Source: Desulfovibrio sp. (lineage in GTDB: Bacteria; Desulfobacterota; Desulfovibrionia; Desulfovibrionales; Desulfovibrionaceae). Taken from it: 8,720 nt of DNA. Made by a program: the position numbers and the translations under genes. The stretch is from contig JAQVZK010000086.1 of assembly GCA_028708195.1 (NCBI GenBank), forward strand, positions 1 through 8,720, in the 5' to 3' direction. Below the pieces are notes generated by a model. The model worked only from the letters and a program-made list of their open reading frames with translations. It was not told where the DNA came from and did not search any database. Positions 1 to 6,024 of this stretch are shown here, piece after piece. The number at the start of each line of letters is the position of its first letter. The stretch's first letter is position 1.

Positions 1-89
1 ACGGGCGTTTTCTGGCACCGCATGGCGACATGATGCTTGCAGGCAGCATGGGCCTGCTCTGGGGTTGGGCGCGGTTGCACAGCAGCTGA
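1..89 (+). CDS. Possible 3' end of an upstream gene (partial)
   Basis: The frame beginning at base 3 is open from the window edge to a TGA at 87-89 and encodes about 28 residues, ending in LLWGWARLHSS. The hydrophobic, Trp-containing tail could be the C-terminus of a membrane-associated protein, but it is too short to assign. The next frame is also open over this stretch, to a TGA at 104-106, so the frame choice is not secure. The fragment ends 82 bp before the CoA ligase gene. I do not recognise the family. Confidence 0.35.
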   Translation, partial: GRFLAPHGDMMLAGSMGLLWGWARLHSS

Positions 90-117
90 CATGCCACGGG
101 CTCTGAGCTTAAATAAT
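86..117 (+). promoter_or_regulatory. Candidate sigma70 promoter for the paaK operon
   Basis: CTGACA at 86-91 matches five of six bases of the -35 consensus. It is followed by the AT-rich block TAAATAAT at 110-117, giving a spacer of 18 to 20 bp depending on how the -10 is registered. The -35 overlaps the stop codon of the possible upstream gene. The remaining 50 bp to the start codon would be a short leader. The motif match is weak and a different promoter further upstream is possible. Confidence 0.3.
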
Positions 118-171
118 CCGAAATTTGCACCTTGTGAGTTAATGACTAATTCGTGAAGGCGAGGAGAGGGC

Positions 172-1470
172 ATGGAAGTTTTTGATCCCGCAGAAGTGTG
201 GAGCCGGGAGCGCATTGAGGAAACTCAGCTTATCCGGTTAAAGAATACGGTAGGGCAGGCGCGCAAGTGCGATTTTTACCGTCAGCGGCTCGATGAAGCC
301 GGGATCGGGCCAGATTCTCTGCGTAGCCTCGATGACCTGCGCCGCATCCCTTTCACCGCCAAAGAAGACCTGCGTTCGCAATATCCAACAGGTATGCTGT
401 GCGTGCCTCAGGCCGAAATAGTGCGCATGCACTGCTCAAGCGGAACCACAGGCTCGCCTGTGGCCATCTGTCATACGCAGAACGACATCAATTCGTGGGC
501 TGATCTTATGGCCCGCTGTATGCATATGATTGGCGTACGCCGCGAGGATGTGTTCCAAAATATGTCGGGTTACGGCTTGTTTACGGGCGGGCTTGGCATC
601 CACTATGGTGCCGAACGTCTTGGCTGCCTGACCATCCCCGCAGGTGCTGGCAACTCCCGTCGGCAGATCAAGCTCGCCAAAGACTTCCGCACAACCGTTG
701 CTCATATTTTGCCGTCCTATGCGCTTATTCTTGGTGAGCACCTGCGTAATATGGGCGAAGACCCGCGCGAGTTTCCGTTGCGCATTGCCCTTGTGGGCGC
801 AGAGCCCTATACCGAAGAATTTCGCCGCCGTATTGAAGGCCTTTTTGACATGAAAGCCTACAATTCTTATGGCCTGTCTGAAATGAACGGACCCGGCGTG
901 GCCTTCGAATGCCTTGAGCAAAGCGGCATGCACTTGTGGGAAGACGCCTATATTCCCGAAATTATTGATCCTGAAACAGGTGAACCTGTGCCCGATGGCG
1001 AAGTGGGCGAACTGGTCATGACCTGCCTCTGCCGTCAGGGAATGCCCATTTTGCGTTACCGCACCCGCGACCTCACCCGTTTTATCCCTGGCGTATGCGG
1101 CTGTGGGCGGTTGCACCGCCGTATGGACCGCATCCTTGGCCGTTCTGACGACATGTTCATTATCAAGGGCGTCAACGTCTACCCAATGCAGGTAGAGCAG
1201 GTCATCATGACCTTCCCCGAGGTCGGGCAGAGCTACCTTATTTTGCTGGAAAGTGACGGCATTGGTGATGCCATGCGTGTGCAGGTTGAAGTGCGGGATG
1301 AATTCTTTGTTGAGGACATGCGCGCACTGCAAAATCTGCAAAAAACCATTGCCCAGCGCTTGCGCGATGAAATTCTCATTACGCCCAAAGTTGAGCTTGT
1401 CCAGAGCAACAGCCTGCCGCGTACCGAAGGCAAGGCTGTACGAATGCAGGACTTGCGCAGCAAAAGATAG
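172..1470 (+). CDS. paaK: Phenylacetate-CoA ligase-like AMP-forming enzyme (PaaK family)
   Basis: This is an adenylate-forming CoA ligase of the PaaK family. The family activates an aryl acid such as phenylacetate with ATP through an acyl-AMP and then transfers it to CoA. At 432 residues it has the family's usual length. The phosphate-binding loop SSGTTGSP is at residues 89-96, the A5-type YGLSE at 233-237, YRTRDL with the ribose-binding Asp300 at 296-301, the hinge region GRSDDMFIIKGVNVYP at 323-338, and the catalytic Lys421 in LPRTEGKAVR near the C-terminus. Cys309 and Cys311 in GVCGCGRLH, with Cys247 and His315, may form the metal site seen in some relatives; that is an inference. The ATG follows AGGAGAGG with 3 to 5 nt spacing. 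It is the first gene of a three-gene run. Anaerobes often use such ligases on 2-oxo-acid degradation products made by indolepyruvate:ferredoxin oxidoreductase, so phenylacetate or indoleacetate is likely but unproven. Confidence 0.9.
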   Translation: MEVFDPAEVWSRERIEETQLIRLKNTVGQARKCDFYRQRLDEAGIGPDSLRSLDDLRRIPFTAKEDLRSQYPTGMLCVPQAEIVRMHCSSGTTGSPVAICHTQNDINSWADLMARCMHMIGVRREDVFQNMSGYGLFTGGLGIHYGAERLGCLTIPAGAGNSRRQIKLAKDFRTTVAHILPSYALILGEHLRNMGEDPREFPLRIALVGAEPYTEEFRRRIEGLFDMKAYNSYGLSEMNGPGVAFECLEQSGMHLWEDAYIPEIIDPETGEPVPDGEVGELVMTCLCRQGMPILRYRTRDLTRFIPGVCGCGRLHRRMDRILGRSDDMFIIKGVNVYPMQVEQVIMTFPEVGQSYLILLESDGIGDAMRVQVEVRDEFFVEDMRALQNLQKTIAQRLRDEILITPKVELVQSNSLPRTEGKAVRMQDLRSKR

Positions 1471-1479
1471 GTCACCGCT

Positions 1480-2085
1480 ATGGATTTTCTGCCTTTTCCC
1501 CTGGCAAGCCTGCTTGCGGGCGCGTTTATCACATTGTTGTGCTTTGTGCTTGTGCTCAATGTTTTTGGTCTGCCCGCCAACTGGGTAATGCTGGGGCTGG
1601 TGGCCTTATGGAAAATGGCGCACCCGGCTTCAGATTCCATGAATATCTGGTTTTGGGTCATGATGGTGGGGCTGGCTCTTATTGGTGAAGCTCTTGAGCT
1701 TGGTATGCAAATCGTCAAGGCCAAGCGATATGGATCCAGTTCATCAGGAACATTTGCCGGTATGATTGGCGCCATCGCAGGGGCCATTTTATTGGCACCG
1801 CTATTCTTTGGCCTTGGGGCCTTGATAGGTGCTGTTGCTGGCGCATGGATAGGCTGCTTTATGATGGAAATGGTCAAAGGCCGCCCCCTTCGTGAATCGC
1901 TTGATGCTGCTTTTGGCGCAATGGTGGGCCGTTTTTTGGGCACCGTGTGCAAATGCGGCATTGGTGGAGCCATGCTGGCTCTGGCCGCTGGCCGTATCTG
2001 GCCGAAAGCTCCTCTTGAGATGCTGCCGACTGATCCCGAAGGACCAATGCAGATGGTCATGGCCCTGGCGGGAGGTTTGTGCTGA
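1480..2085 (+). CDS. DUF456 family integral membrane protein
   Basis: A 201-residue, very hydrophobic protein. Its central segment, AKRYGSSSSGTFAGMIGA (residues 81-98), followed by glycine- and alanine-rich helices, is characteristic of DUF456 (a family of unknown function). Likely membrane segments are about residues 8-29, 33-47, 56-77, two between 91 and 127, and one at 141-172. The middle is rich in GxxxG-like spacing (GMIGAIAGAI, GLGALIGAVAGAWIG), suggesting tight helix packing. The start lies 9 nt after the ligase stop with only a weak upstream AGGTC, so translation is probably coupled to the ligase. The gene ends one base before the methyltransferase start. No catalytic residues are apparent. 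The family call is fairly firm; the function is unknown. Confidence 0.85.
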   Translation: MDFLPFPLASLLAGAFITLLCFVLVLNVFGLPANWVMLGLVALWKMAHPASDSMNIWFWVMMVGLALIGEALELGMQIVKAKRYGSSSSGTFAGMIGAIAGAILLAPLFFGLGALIGAVAGAWIGCFMMEMVKGRPLRESLDAAFGAMVGRFLGTVCKCGIGGAMLALAAGRIWPKAPLEMLPTDPEGPMQMVMALAGGLC

Positions 2086-2086
2086 T

Positions 2087-2839
2087 ATGGCTTTTTTGCT
2101 TGATGGCCTTGATGTTGTACTGGTCAAAACACGTTTTCCTGAAAATATTGGCATGGCGGCCCGGGCTTGCGTCAATATGGGGTGCCCATCCCTGCACCTC
2201 GTAGACCCCGAGCGGTGGGACAAAGAAAAGGCCCGTCCACTCGCTACGCCCAAAGGTCAGGATTTACTGAATGGCGTGACGGTCTGCCCTGATCTGTCCC
2301 AAGCTGTCGCGCCCACAGCACTTGTGGTGGGTACCACCGCACGTGTGGGGGGGTGGCGGCAGTCTTTGCTTTCTCCCGGCCAGGCCGCTGCCTCCATCGT
2401 TGAGGTGCTGGCTCGTGGCGAAAGGGTCGCGCTTGTCTTTGGCCCTGAAGACAGGGGGCTGAACAATGAAGAAATCACACATTGCCACAAACTCGTAACT
2501 ATCCCCACTGATCCTGCCGCAAGTTCGCTTAACCTGGCCCAAGCGGTACTGCTGCTTTTATACGAATGCGCCAATGCCGTGCGCCATAATCAAAGAAAAG
2601 AGAGCAGGGGCGCTTCAGACGTAAGCCGGGGCAGTGGCAAACTGGCCACAGCCGCAGAGCAAGAACGCCTGATGGAGTCGCTGAAGGATATGCTGCTGCG
2701 CCTTGACTACCTGCACGGCGATAACCCCGAATATTTTTTAATGCCCTGGCGACGCCTCTTTACCAGAGCCGAACTGCGCAGGCATGAATATGATGCCCTG
2801 ATGGGGCTCTGCAGGCAGGTACGCCACAAGCTGGGTTGA
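2087..2839 (+). CDS. trmJ: tRNA (cytidine/uridine-2'-O-)-methyltransferase, TrmJ type (SPOUT)
   Basis: A 250-residue SPOUT-class RNA methyltransferase that uses S-adenosylmethionine. TrmJ methylates the 2'-OH of nucleotide 32 in the tRNA anticodon loop. All three SPOUT motifs are visible: PENIGMAARA at residues 18-27, ALVFGPEDRGL at 115-125 and VTIPTDPAASSLNLAQAV at 137-154, the last forming the cofactor-binding trefoil knot. Residues 165-250 form a charged helical extension, as in TrmJ. E. coli TrmJ is of similar length. The frame is open for 65 codons further upstream inside the DUF456 gene, but the ATG at 2087 gives the normal family N-terminus and is preceded by GGGAGG at 2070-2075 with a rather long 11-nt spacing. 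The preceding stop and this start form TGATATG, so translational coupling is likely. Related TrmH/TrmL enzymes are the alternative, but motif spacing and length favour TrmJ. Confidence 0.88.
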   Translation: MAFLLDGLDVVLVKTRFPENIGMAARACVNMGCPSLHLVDPERWDKEKARPLATPKGQDLLNGVTVCPDLSQAVAPTALVVGTTARVGGWRQSLLSPGQAAASIVEVLARGERVALVFGPEDRGLNNEEITHCHKLVTIPTDPAASSLNLAQAVLLLLYECANAVRHNQRKESRGASDVSRGSGKLATAAEQERLMESLKDMLLRLDYLHGDNPEYFLMPWRRLFTRAELRRHEYDALMGLCRQVRHKLG

Positions 2840-2861
2840 ACCTGCTGGTGGCTGTAAATAC

Positions 2862-2940
2862 CTTTGTGGGGAAGGCGACCCTTTTGCAAGAGGAGCACCT
2901 GCCCCACGCCCTCACGTCTCTTCCCCCCTAAAACCGTTAT
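2862..2940 (+). repeat. Intergenic hairpin repeat, copy A (3' of trmJ; possible terminator)
   Basis: A 42-nt imperfect palindrome at 2866-2907 runs from GTGGGGAAGG to CACCTGCCCCAC, with 22-nt arms containing several mismatches. It starts 26 nt after the trmJ stop. It is preceded by CTTT and followed by a C-rich stretch and CCTAAAACCGTTAT at 2927-2940. The same arrangement occurs in copy B at 5927-5995 on the opposite strand, with 32 of 42 hairpin positions and 13 of 14 tail positions identical. The position just behind a stop codon suggests transcription termination or mRNA 3'-end protection, although no U-tract follows the stem. Confidence 0.7.
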
Positions 2941-3039
2941 TGGGGCTTCAGTATGTTACAGTGATGCATCAAAGCTGAAACTGGGCACACTGACCGTGCC
3001 TTCACGGGCATACCTTTGTCGTAATTAATCTGCTTTGGT

Positions 3040-3201
3040 TTACGTCTGCCCGATGAAAGTTGTCGACGGTAAATTGATGGGCTTATGCTTGGATGTGATT
3101 TGCTGGAATAGCGTTTGAAGAGATGTTGGGTTGCGGTGAAGGGCAACGAGTAGTGCGGCGGTCTGGACATTCCTGATCGCCTTTTTTGGACTGGGGTTGC
3201 C
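3040..3201 (-). pseudogene. Probable decayed fragment of an IS110-type transposase C-terminus
   Basis: On the minus strand, 3201 down to 3079 reads GNPSPKKAIRNVQTAALLVA followed by LHRNPTSLQTLFQQITSKHKP. This resembles the Transposase_20 region of IS110/IS1111 transposases, which typically reads K-R-I-R-N-A-L-Y-M-A-A-L-V-A-I-R-H-N-P, then an F-Y-x-R-L helix and G-K-P. By my recollection of that pattern, 9 of 17 positions across IRN...NP agree. After KP the frame loses similarity, but the neighbouring frame offers YRRQLSS, which could correspond to the usual MRKLL. This suggests a frameshift. No start codon with a ribosome binding site, no upstream DEDD catalytic domain and no terminal repeats are visible, so at most a relic is present. 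The call rests on pattern memory only. Confidence 0.35.
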
Positions 3202-3229
3202 AAGGCACGCAGTTGACCTATGAGTTGCG

Positions 3230-3320
3230 CTGACTGAGGGGAGCGGCAAGGTACGATCGTGAGGGGGGAGGGGGAGGACTGTGGTGGCCGAGGTGCTGTG
3301 GCGAGGGCGCGCCAGCGAGG
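3230..3320 (+). other. G-rich polypurine patch
   Basis: The plus strand contains GAGGGGGGAGGGGGAGGA at 3261-3278, flanked by further GG and GGGG runs from GAGGGGAG at about 3236 to GGCGAGGGCG near 3310. At least two long G tracts and many GG doublets could support a G-quadruplex. No coding sequence covers it. It ends within about 20 bp of the AT-rich segment beginning near 3330. Confidence 0.5.
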
Positions 3321-3321
3321 C

Positions 3322-3350
3322 TAGCAATATGGCTATCTCTCTTTTATAAT
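3322..3350 (+). promoter_or_regulatory. Candidate promoter with perfect -10 TATAAT
   Basis: TATAAT at 3345-3350 matches the sigma70 -10 consensus exactly. The hexamer 17 bp upstream, TAGCAA at 3322-3327, agrees with TTGACA at only three positions. It points towards the chemoreceptor gene, some 430 bp away. Because the segment is AT-rich, a chance match is quite possible. Confidence 0.25.
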
Positions 3351-3386
3351 AAAAAATTATTTTTTTCACAATTAAGAATTTAAACA

Positions 3387-3422
3387 TATGCTAATTATAT
3401 GTAATTATACATTATTAGCATA
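3387..3422. repeat. Nested 36-nt AT-rich palindrome
   Basis: TATGCTAAT at 3387-3395 is the exact inverse complement of ATTAGCATA at 3414-3422. Inside it, ATGTA at 3399-3403 pairs with TACAT at 3408-3412 around the four bases ATTA. The two stems are separated by 3 nt on the left and 1 nt on the right. As DNA it resembles an operator for a dimeric regulator; as RNA it would be a weak hairpin. Confidence 0.6.
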
Positions 3423-3430
3423 ATATAGAT

Positions 3431-3458
3431 TTGTTAAGCTGTAAAATACAAATAAAAT
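3431..3458 (+). promoter_or_regulatory. Candidate sigma70 promoter for the chemoreceptor gene
   Basis: TTGTTA at 3431-3436 (four of six -35 bases) lies 16 bp before TAAAAT at 3453-3458 (five of six -10 bases). The -10 sits in the centre of the inverted repeat at 3443-3469. Transcription from here would give a leader of roughly 315 nt before the start codon at 3782. Confidence is limited by the AT-richness of the segment. Confidence 0.35.
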
Positions 3459-3469
3459 GTTTGTATTTT
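3443..3469. repeat. Perfect 10-bp inverted repeat over the candidate -10 box
   Basis: AAAATACAAA at 3443-3452 and TTTGTATTTT at 3460-3469 are exact inverse complements separated by the 7-nt TAAAATG. The repeat covers the candidate -10 and expected transcription start region of the promoter at 3431-3458, the typical position of a repressor operator. It could also be a weak AT-rich hairpin. Confidence 0.6.
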
Positions 3470-3770
3470 TAATATTATGAAATTATTGTATAAAGACACG
3501 GTATCCATTCAGATGTTTTCTTCACATATGTGCAAGCTGGATTTGCTTTCACCTCTATTTATTTTTAACTTCGTGCCGAAGAACACTATATGGTACTGAT
3601 TTCGATCAATCTTGGTTTGCCTGCAAGGGCTGACCGCTGATTTTCGGAGTGTGATTTGAGTGGGCATAAGGCGGGGCCGTTATGTCTGTTGCCTGGTATG
3701 TGAAGCTGCAACCTGCTTTGAGGCGGGATATCCATAGACGATGTTCTTCGTGGACTGTAACTTTTTGTTG

Positions 3771-3777
3771 AAGGAGG
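3771..3777 (+). promoter_or_regulatory. Strong ribosome binding site of the chemoreceptor gene
   Basis: AAGGAGG at 3771-3777 is a near-perfect anti-16S match, four bases before the ATG at 3782. It fixes the start codon. No other in-frame start upstream has a comparable site. Confidence 0.85.
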
Positions 3778-3781
3778 GAGC

Positions 3782-5809
3782 ATGCGCATAACGCTCACAC
3801 ACAAGTATGTGGGGTCGCTATTTGGTGCGCTGATTACCTGTTGTGGAGTAGTGCTCTTTGTTTCCATCTACTTCATGAAAGCGCCGATTGAAGATGAGCT
3901 GGATAAGGGCATACATCGTATGCAGAACGTCATCATGGAAGCCAACAAGATGACTCTTAGCCGCTTTGCGCAAAGTGCGGCCCTCATCGCTAATGAGGAC
4001 AATCTCGTTAGTGCCATCATTGCCAAAAATCATGAACAGGCCATGAACCTCGGTAAAAAAGCCATGATAATGGCTGGTTCTGATTTTATGACCATCACCG
4101 ACGAAACCGGTAAGGTCATTGCGCGCGGCCATTCTGACAAGTACAACGACAGCGTCCTTAATCAGGACACGGTGGTGCTGGCCCTGAAGGGGCAACCTGC
4201 TGCGGCGGTGGTGCCAGGCACAGTGGTGCCCTTTACCATTCGGGCAAGCCAACCCGTGATGTATGACGGGCGGGTGGTTGGCAGCGTTTCCATTGGCACG
4301 TCGCTGGTTGCTCCTGCTTATCTTGACTGGCTCAAGCAGATGTCTGGTTTGAACGTCACCATTTTTAAGGGTGACACTCGCGTTATGACCACCATCACAA
4401 AAGACGGCGAGCGCGCGGTGGGCACAAAAATTGAATCTCCTGAAATCATTGATTCAGTAATGAAAAAAGGCGAAACGTATTTTGTTCACAACAATATTTT
4501 AGGTGTCGAGTACAATTCTGCGTACTGGCCAGTTACGGACGCGGCCGGCAAGCCCATTGGCATGTGGTTTGTGGGTATGTCCATAGATGTGCTGCAGCAG
4601 CTTGAGCGCGAAGCCATCAATAAAGCCATCCTGGTTGCCTGCGGCTTGCTGACGTTGCAGCTTGTTTTGTCGGTCATTCTTGGGCTTCGGGTCAGCGCCC
4701 CGGTGGGTAAAATTACCCGTTATGCCATGGGTGTCGCCGATGGTAAGAAAGATTTGAAGCTTGATGTGTATAGCAAGGACGACATGGGCCAGTTGGCCCA
4801 TGCCCTGCGCCATATGGAAGAAAACTTGCGCAAGCTTGTGCTGGAGTCGGGCGAAAAGGCCGAGCAGGCCCGCTTGATGGGCGAAGAAGCGCATAAGGCA
4901 ATGGAAGAGGCCAAGCAGGCCCATGCCCAGGCCGAGATTGCCAAGCGTGATGGCATGATAAGTGCCGCCGCCCAGATTGAGTGTGTGGTTGAAAAACTCA
5001 ACGTATCCATCAATGATATTGCCGAACAGGTGGACAATACTGGCGGGGCCTTGAGCCATGCGGTGTCCAGATTGGCCGAAACGGCCACGGCTATGGAAGA
5101 AATGAATTCCACCGTGCTTGAAGTGGCCAGAAATGCTGGCGGTGCCGCAGATGTTTCTGGTGCGGCCAAGCAGAAGGCCCAGGCCGGTTCTGAGGTCGTA
5201 TCCAAGGCAGTGAGCGGCATACAGGAAGTGCAGCGGCAATCAATGGCGCTCAAGGGCGGCATGACGAAGCTTGACGAGCATGCCAAGGCCATCAGCCAGA
5301 TCATGGGCGTCATTTCAGATATTGCCGACCAGACTAACCTGCTGGCTCTCAACGCTGCCATTGAGGCCGCCAGAGCTGGTGACGCCGGGCGCGGTTTTGC
5401 CGTGGTAGCCGACGAGGTACGCAAGCTGGCAGAAAAAACCATGACCTCAACCACTGATGTGGGCAATGCCATTGCTGCCATTCAGCAAAGCGCTTCGCAG
5501 AGCATCAATGAAGTTGACCTTGCAGTGCGCAACATCGCCACAGCAACGGACTTCTCCAACAAATCAGGTGAAGCCCTGCAAGAAATCGTGGGCATGGTGG
5601 ATCAGACCGCCGACGAAGTGCGCGCCATTGCCACTGCCAGTGAGCAGCAGTCTGCCACCAGTGAGGAGATCAATCGGTCCATCGCTGATGTGAACCACAT
5701 TGCCGCCACCACTTCTGAATCTATGCAGTTGGCCATGACTGAACTTGAGGCCTTGCGCGAGCAGGCTCACAGTCTGATGGAACTCATAGAACACATGAAG
5801 AAAGGCTAG
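3782..5809 (+). CDS. Methyl-accepting chemotaxis protein with periplasmic cache-type sensor
   Basis: A 675-residue transmembrane chemoreceptor that would signal to CheA/CheW in an inner-membrane array. A first membrane helix is at about residues 8-31. A periplasmic sensor of about 245 residues follows (32-278), with cache-like patterns such as [17 protein letters not shown] and [15 protein letters not shown]. The second membrane helix is at about 280-303, then a HAMP domain (about 304-354, starting RVSAPVGKI). Next come an Ala/Glu-rich heptad coiled coil (about 355-410) and the cytoplasmic signalling domain. The signalling hairpin tip is [20 protein letters not shown] at 514-533, followed by [17 protein letters not shown]; Glu528, Arg531 and Gly533 match the conserved tip. 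The C-terminus ends EHMKKG and lacks the NWETF-type CheR/CheB tether. The ligand cannot be read from sequence; family members often bind small organic acids or amines. It is monocistronic, with a long AT-rich upstream region and its own terminator. Confidence 0.93.
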   Translation: MRITLTHKYVGSLFGALITCCGVVLFVSIYFMKAPIEDELDKGIHRMQNVIMEANKMTLSRFAQSAALIANEDNLVSAIIAKNHEQAMNLGKKAMIMAGSDFMTITDETGKVIARGHSDKYNDSVLNQDTVVLALKGQPAAAVVPGTVVPFTIRASQPVMYDGRVVGSVSIGTSLVAPAYLDWLKQMSGLNVTIFKGDTRVMTTITKDGERAVGTKIESPEIIDSVMKKGETYFVHNNILGVEYNSAYWPVTDAAGKPIGMWFVGMSIDVLQQLEREAINKAILVACGLLTLQLVLSVILGLRVSAPVGKITRYAMGVADGKKDLKLDVYSKDDMGQLAHALRHMEENLRKLVLESGEKAEQARLMGEEAHKAMEEAKQAHAQAEIAKRDGMISAAAQIECVVEKLNVSINDIAEQVDNTGGALSHAVSRLAETATAMEEMNSTVLEVARNAGGAADVSGAAKQKAQAGSEVVSKAVSGIQEVQRQSMALKGGMTKLDEHAKAISQIMGVISDIADQTNLLALNAAIEAARAGDAGRGFAVVADEVRKLAEKTMTSTTDVGNAIAAIQQSASQSINEVDLAVRNIATATDFSNKSGEALQEIVGMVDQTADEVRAIATASEQQSATSEEINRSIADVNHIAATTSESMQLAMTELEALREQAHSLMELIEHMKKG

Positions 5810-5844
5810 GTTCTAAAAAAACTCATAAACAGGCTTTAAAAAAT

Positions 5845-5878
5845 AAAAATCCCCCTGGGTAAACCGGGGGGATTTTTT
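5845..5878. terminator. Strong bidirectional rho-independent terminator
   Basis: AAAAATCCCCC at 5845-5855 pairs perfectly with GGGGGATTTTT at 5867-5877 across an 11-nt loop, and the T run continues to 5878. The matching A run on the left makes it usable from both strands. It begins 35 nt after the chemoreceptor stop and lies between that gene and the convergent ychF. Confidence 0.93.
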
Positions 5879-5926
5879 GCATAGCGGCTCTGGATATGAT
5901 GAACTTTGTAACATGCTGATCCAAAC

Positions 5927-5995
5927 ATAACAGTTTTAGGCGGTGGGGCGTGGGGGAGGGGACTCTTTTACAGAAGGGTCCCCTCCCCCACAAAG
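5927..5995 (-). repeat. Intergenic hairpin repeat, copy B (3' of ychF; possible terminator)
   Basis: GTGGGGGAGGGGAC at 5950-5963 is the exact inverse complement of GTCCCCTCCCCCAC at 5978-5991. Pairing extends inward with wobbles to a stem of roughly 19 bp around a small loop. Read on the minus strand it is preceded by CTTT (5992-5995) and followed, after a 9-nt C-rich spacer, by CCTAAAACTGTTAT (5940 down to 5927). This is the same layout as copy A behind trmJ. It lies 33 nt beyond the ychF stop, so each copy has the same orientation relative to the gene it follows. A function in 3'-end formation or mRNA stability is inferred. Confidence 0.75.
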
Positions 5996-6024
5996 CGTTC
6001 TGACCCACAAAAAACAGAAAGCCG

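Larger units (their letters stand above)
3330..3600. other. AT-rich intergenic segment upstream of the chemoreceptor gene
   Basis: From about 3330 the composition drops abruptly to strongly AT-rich, most extreme at 3340-3490, while flanking sequence is GC-rich. I see no gene here. It holds palindromes at 3387-3422 and 3443-3469, two copies of TAATTATA spaced 10 bp apart (3392 and 3402), and several promoter-like boxes. Such segments often act as regulatory, curved or silencer-bound DNA. From 3600 to 3781 composition recovers and I see nothing convincing apart from the ribosome binding site. Confidence 0.6.

Noticed and set aside
436..1341. 301-codon minus-strand open frame inside paaK
   Set aside because: It is antisense to a fully motif-supported CoA ligase and resembles no known family.
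1233..2060. 275-codon minus-strand open frame across the paaK/DUF456 junction
   Set aside because: Pro/Ser/Ala-rich antisense translation of two well-supported genes.
1892..2086. Upstream extension of the trmJ frame
   Set aside because: It overlaps the DUF456 gene for 65 codons, and the family N-terminus begins at the ATG at 2087.
3530..3552. Possible sigma54 promoter (CTGGATTTGC near 3537-3546)
   Set aside because: The GG and GC doublets are not at the required -24/-12 spacing.
3556..3583. Possible flagellar sigma28 promoter (GCCGAAGA near 3576)
   Set aside because: The -10 matches only partly and no TAAA-like -35 lies at the right spacing. The bases instead form a short CTTCG/CGAAG inverted repeat.
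3591..3769. Two tiny plus-strand frames (16 codons at 3591, 29 codons at 3681) in the mcp leader
   Set aside because: Neither has a Shine-Dalgarno sequence or a recognisable peptide; leader-peptide function cannot be supported.
3586..3867. 93-codon minus-strand frame spanning the mcp start
   Set aside because: It overlaps the strong ribosome binding site and start of the chemoreceptor, and has no recognisable domain.
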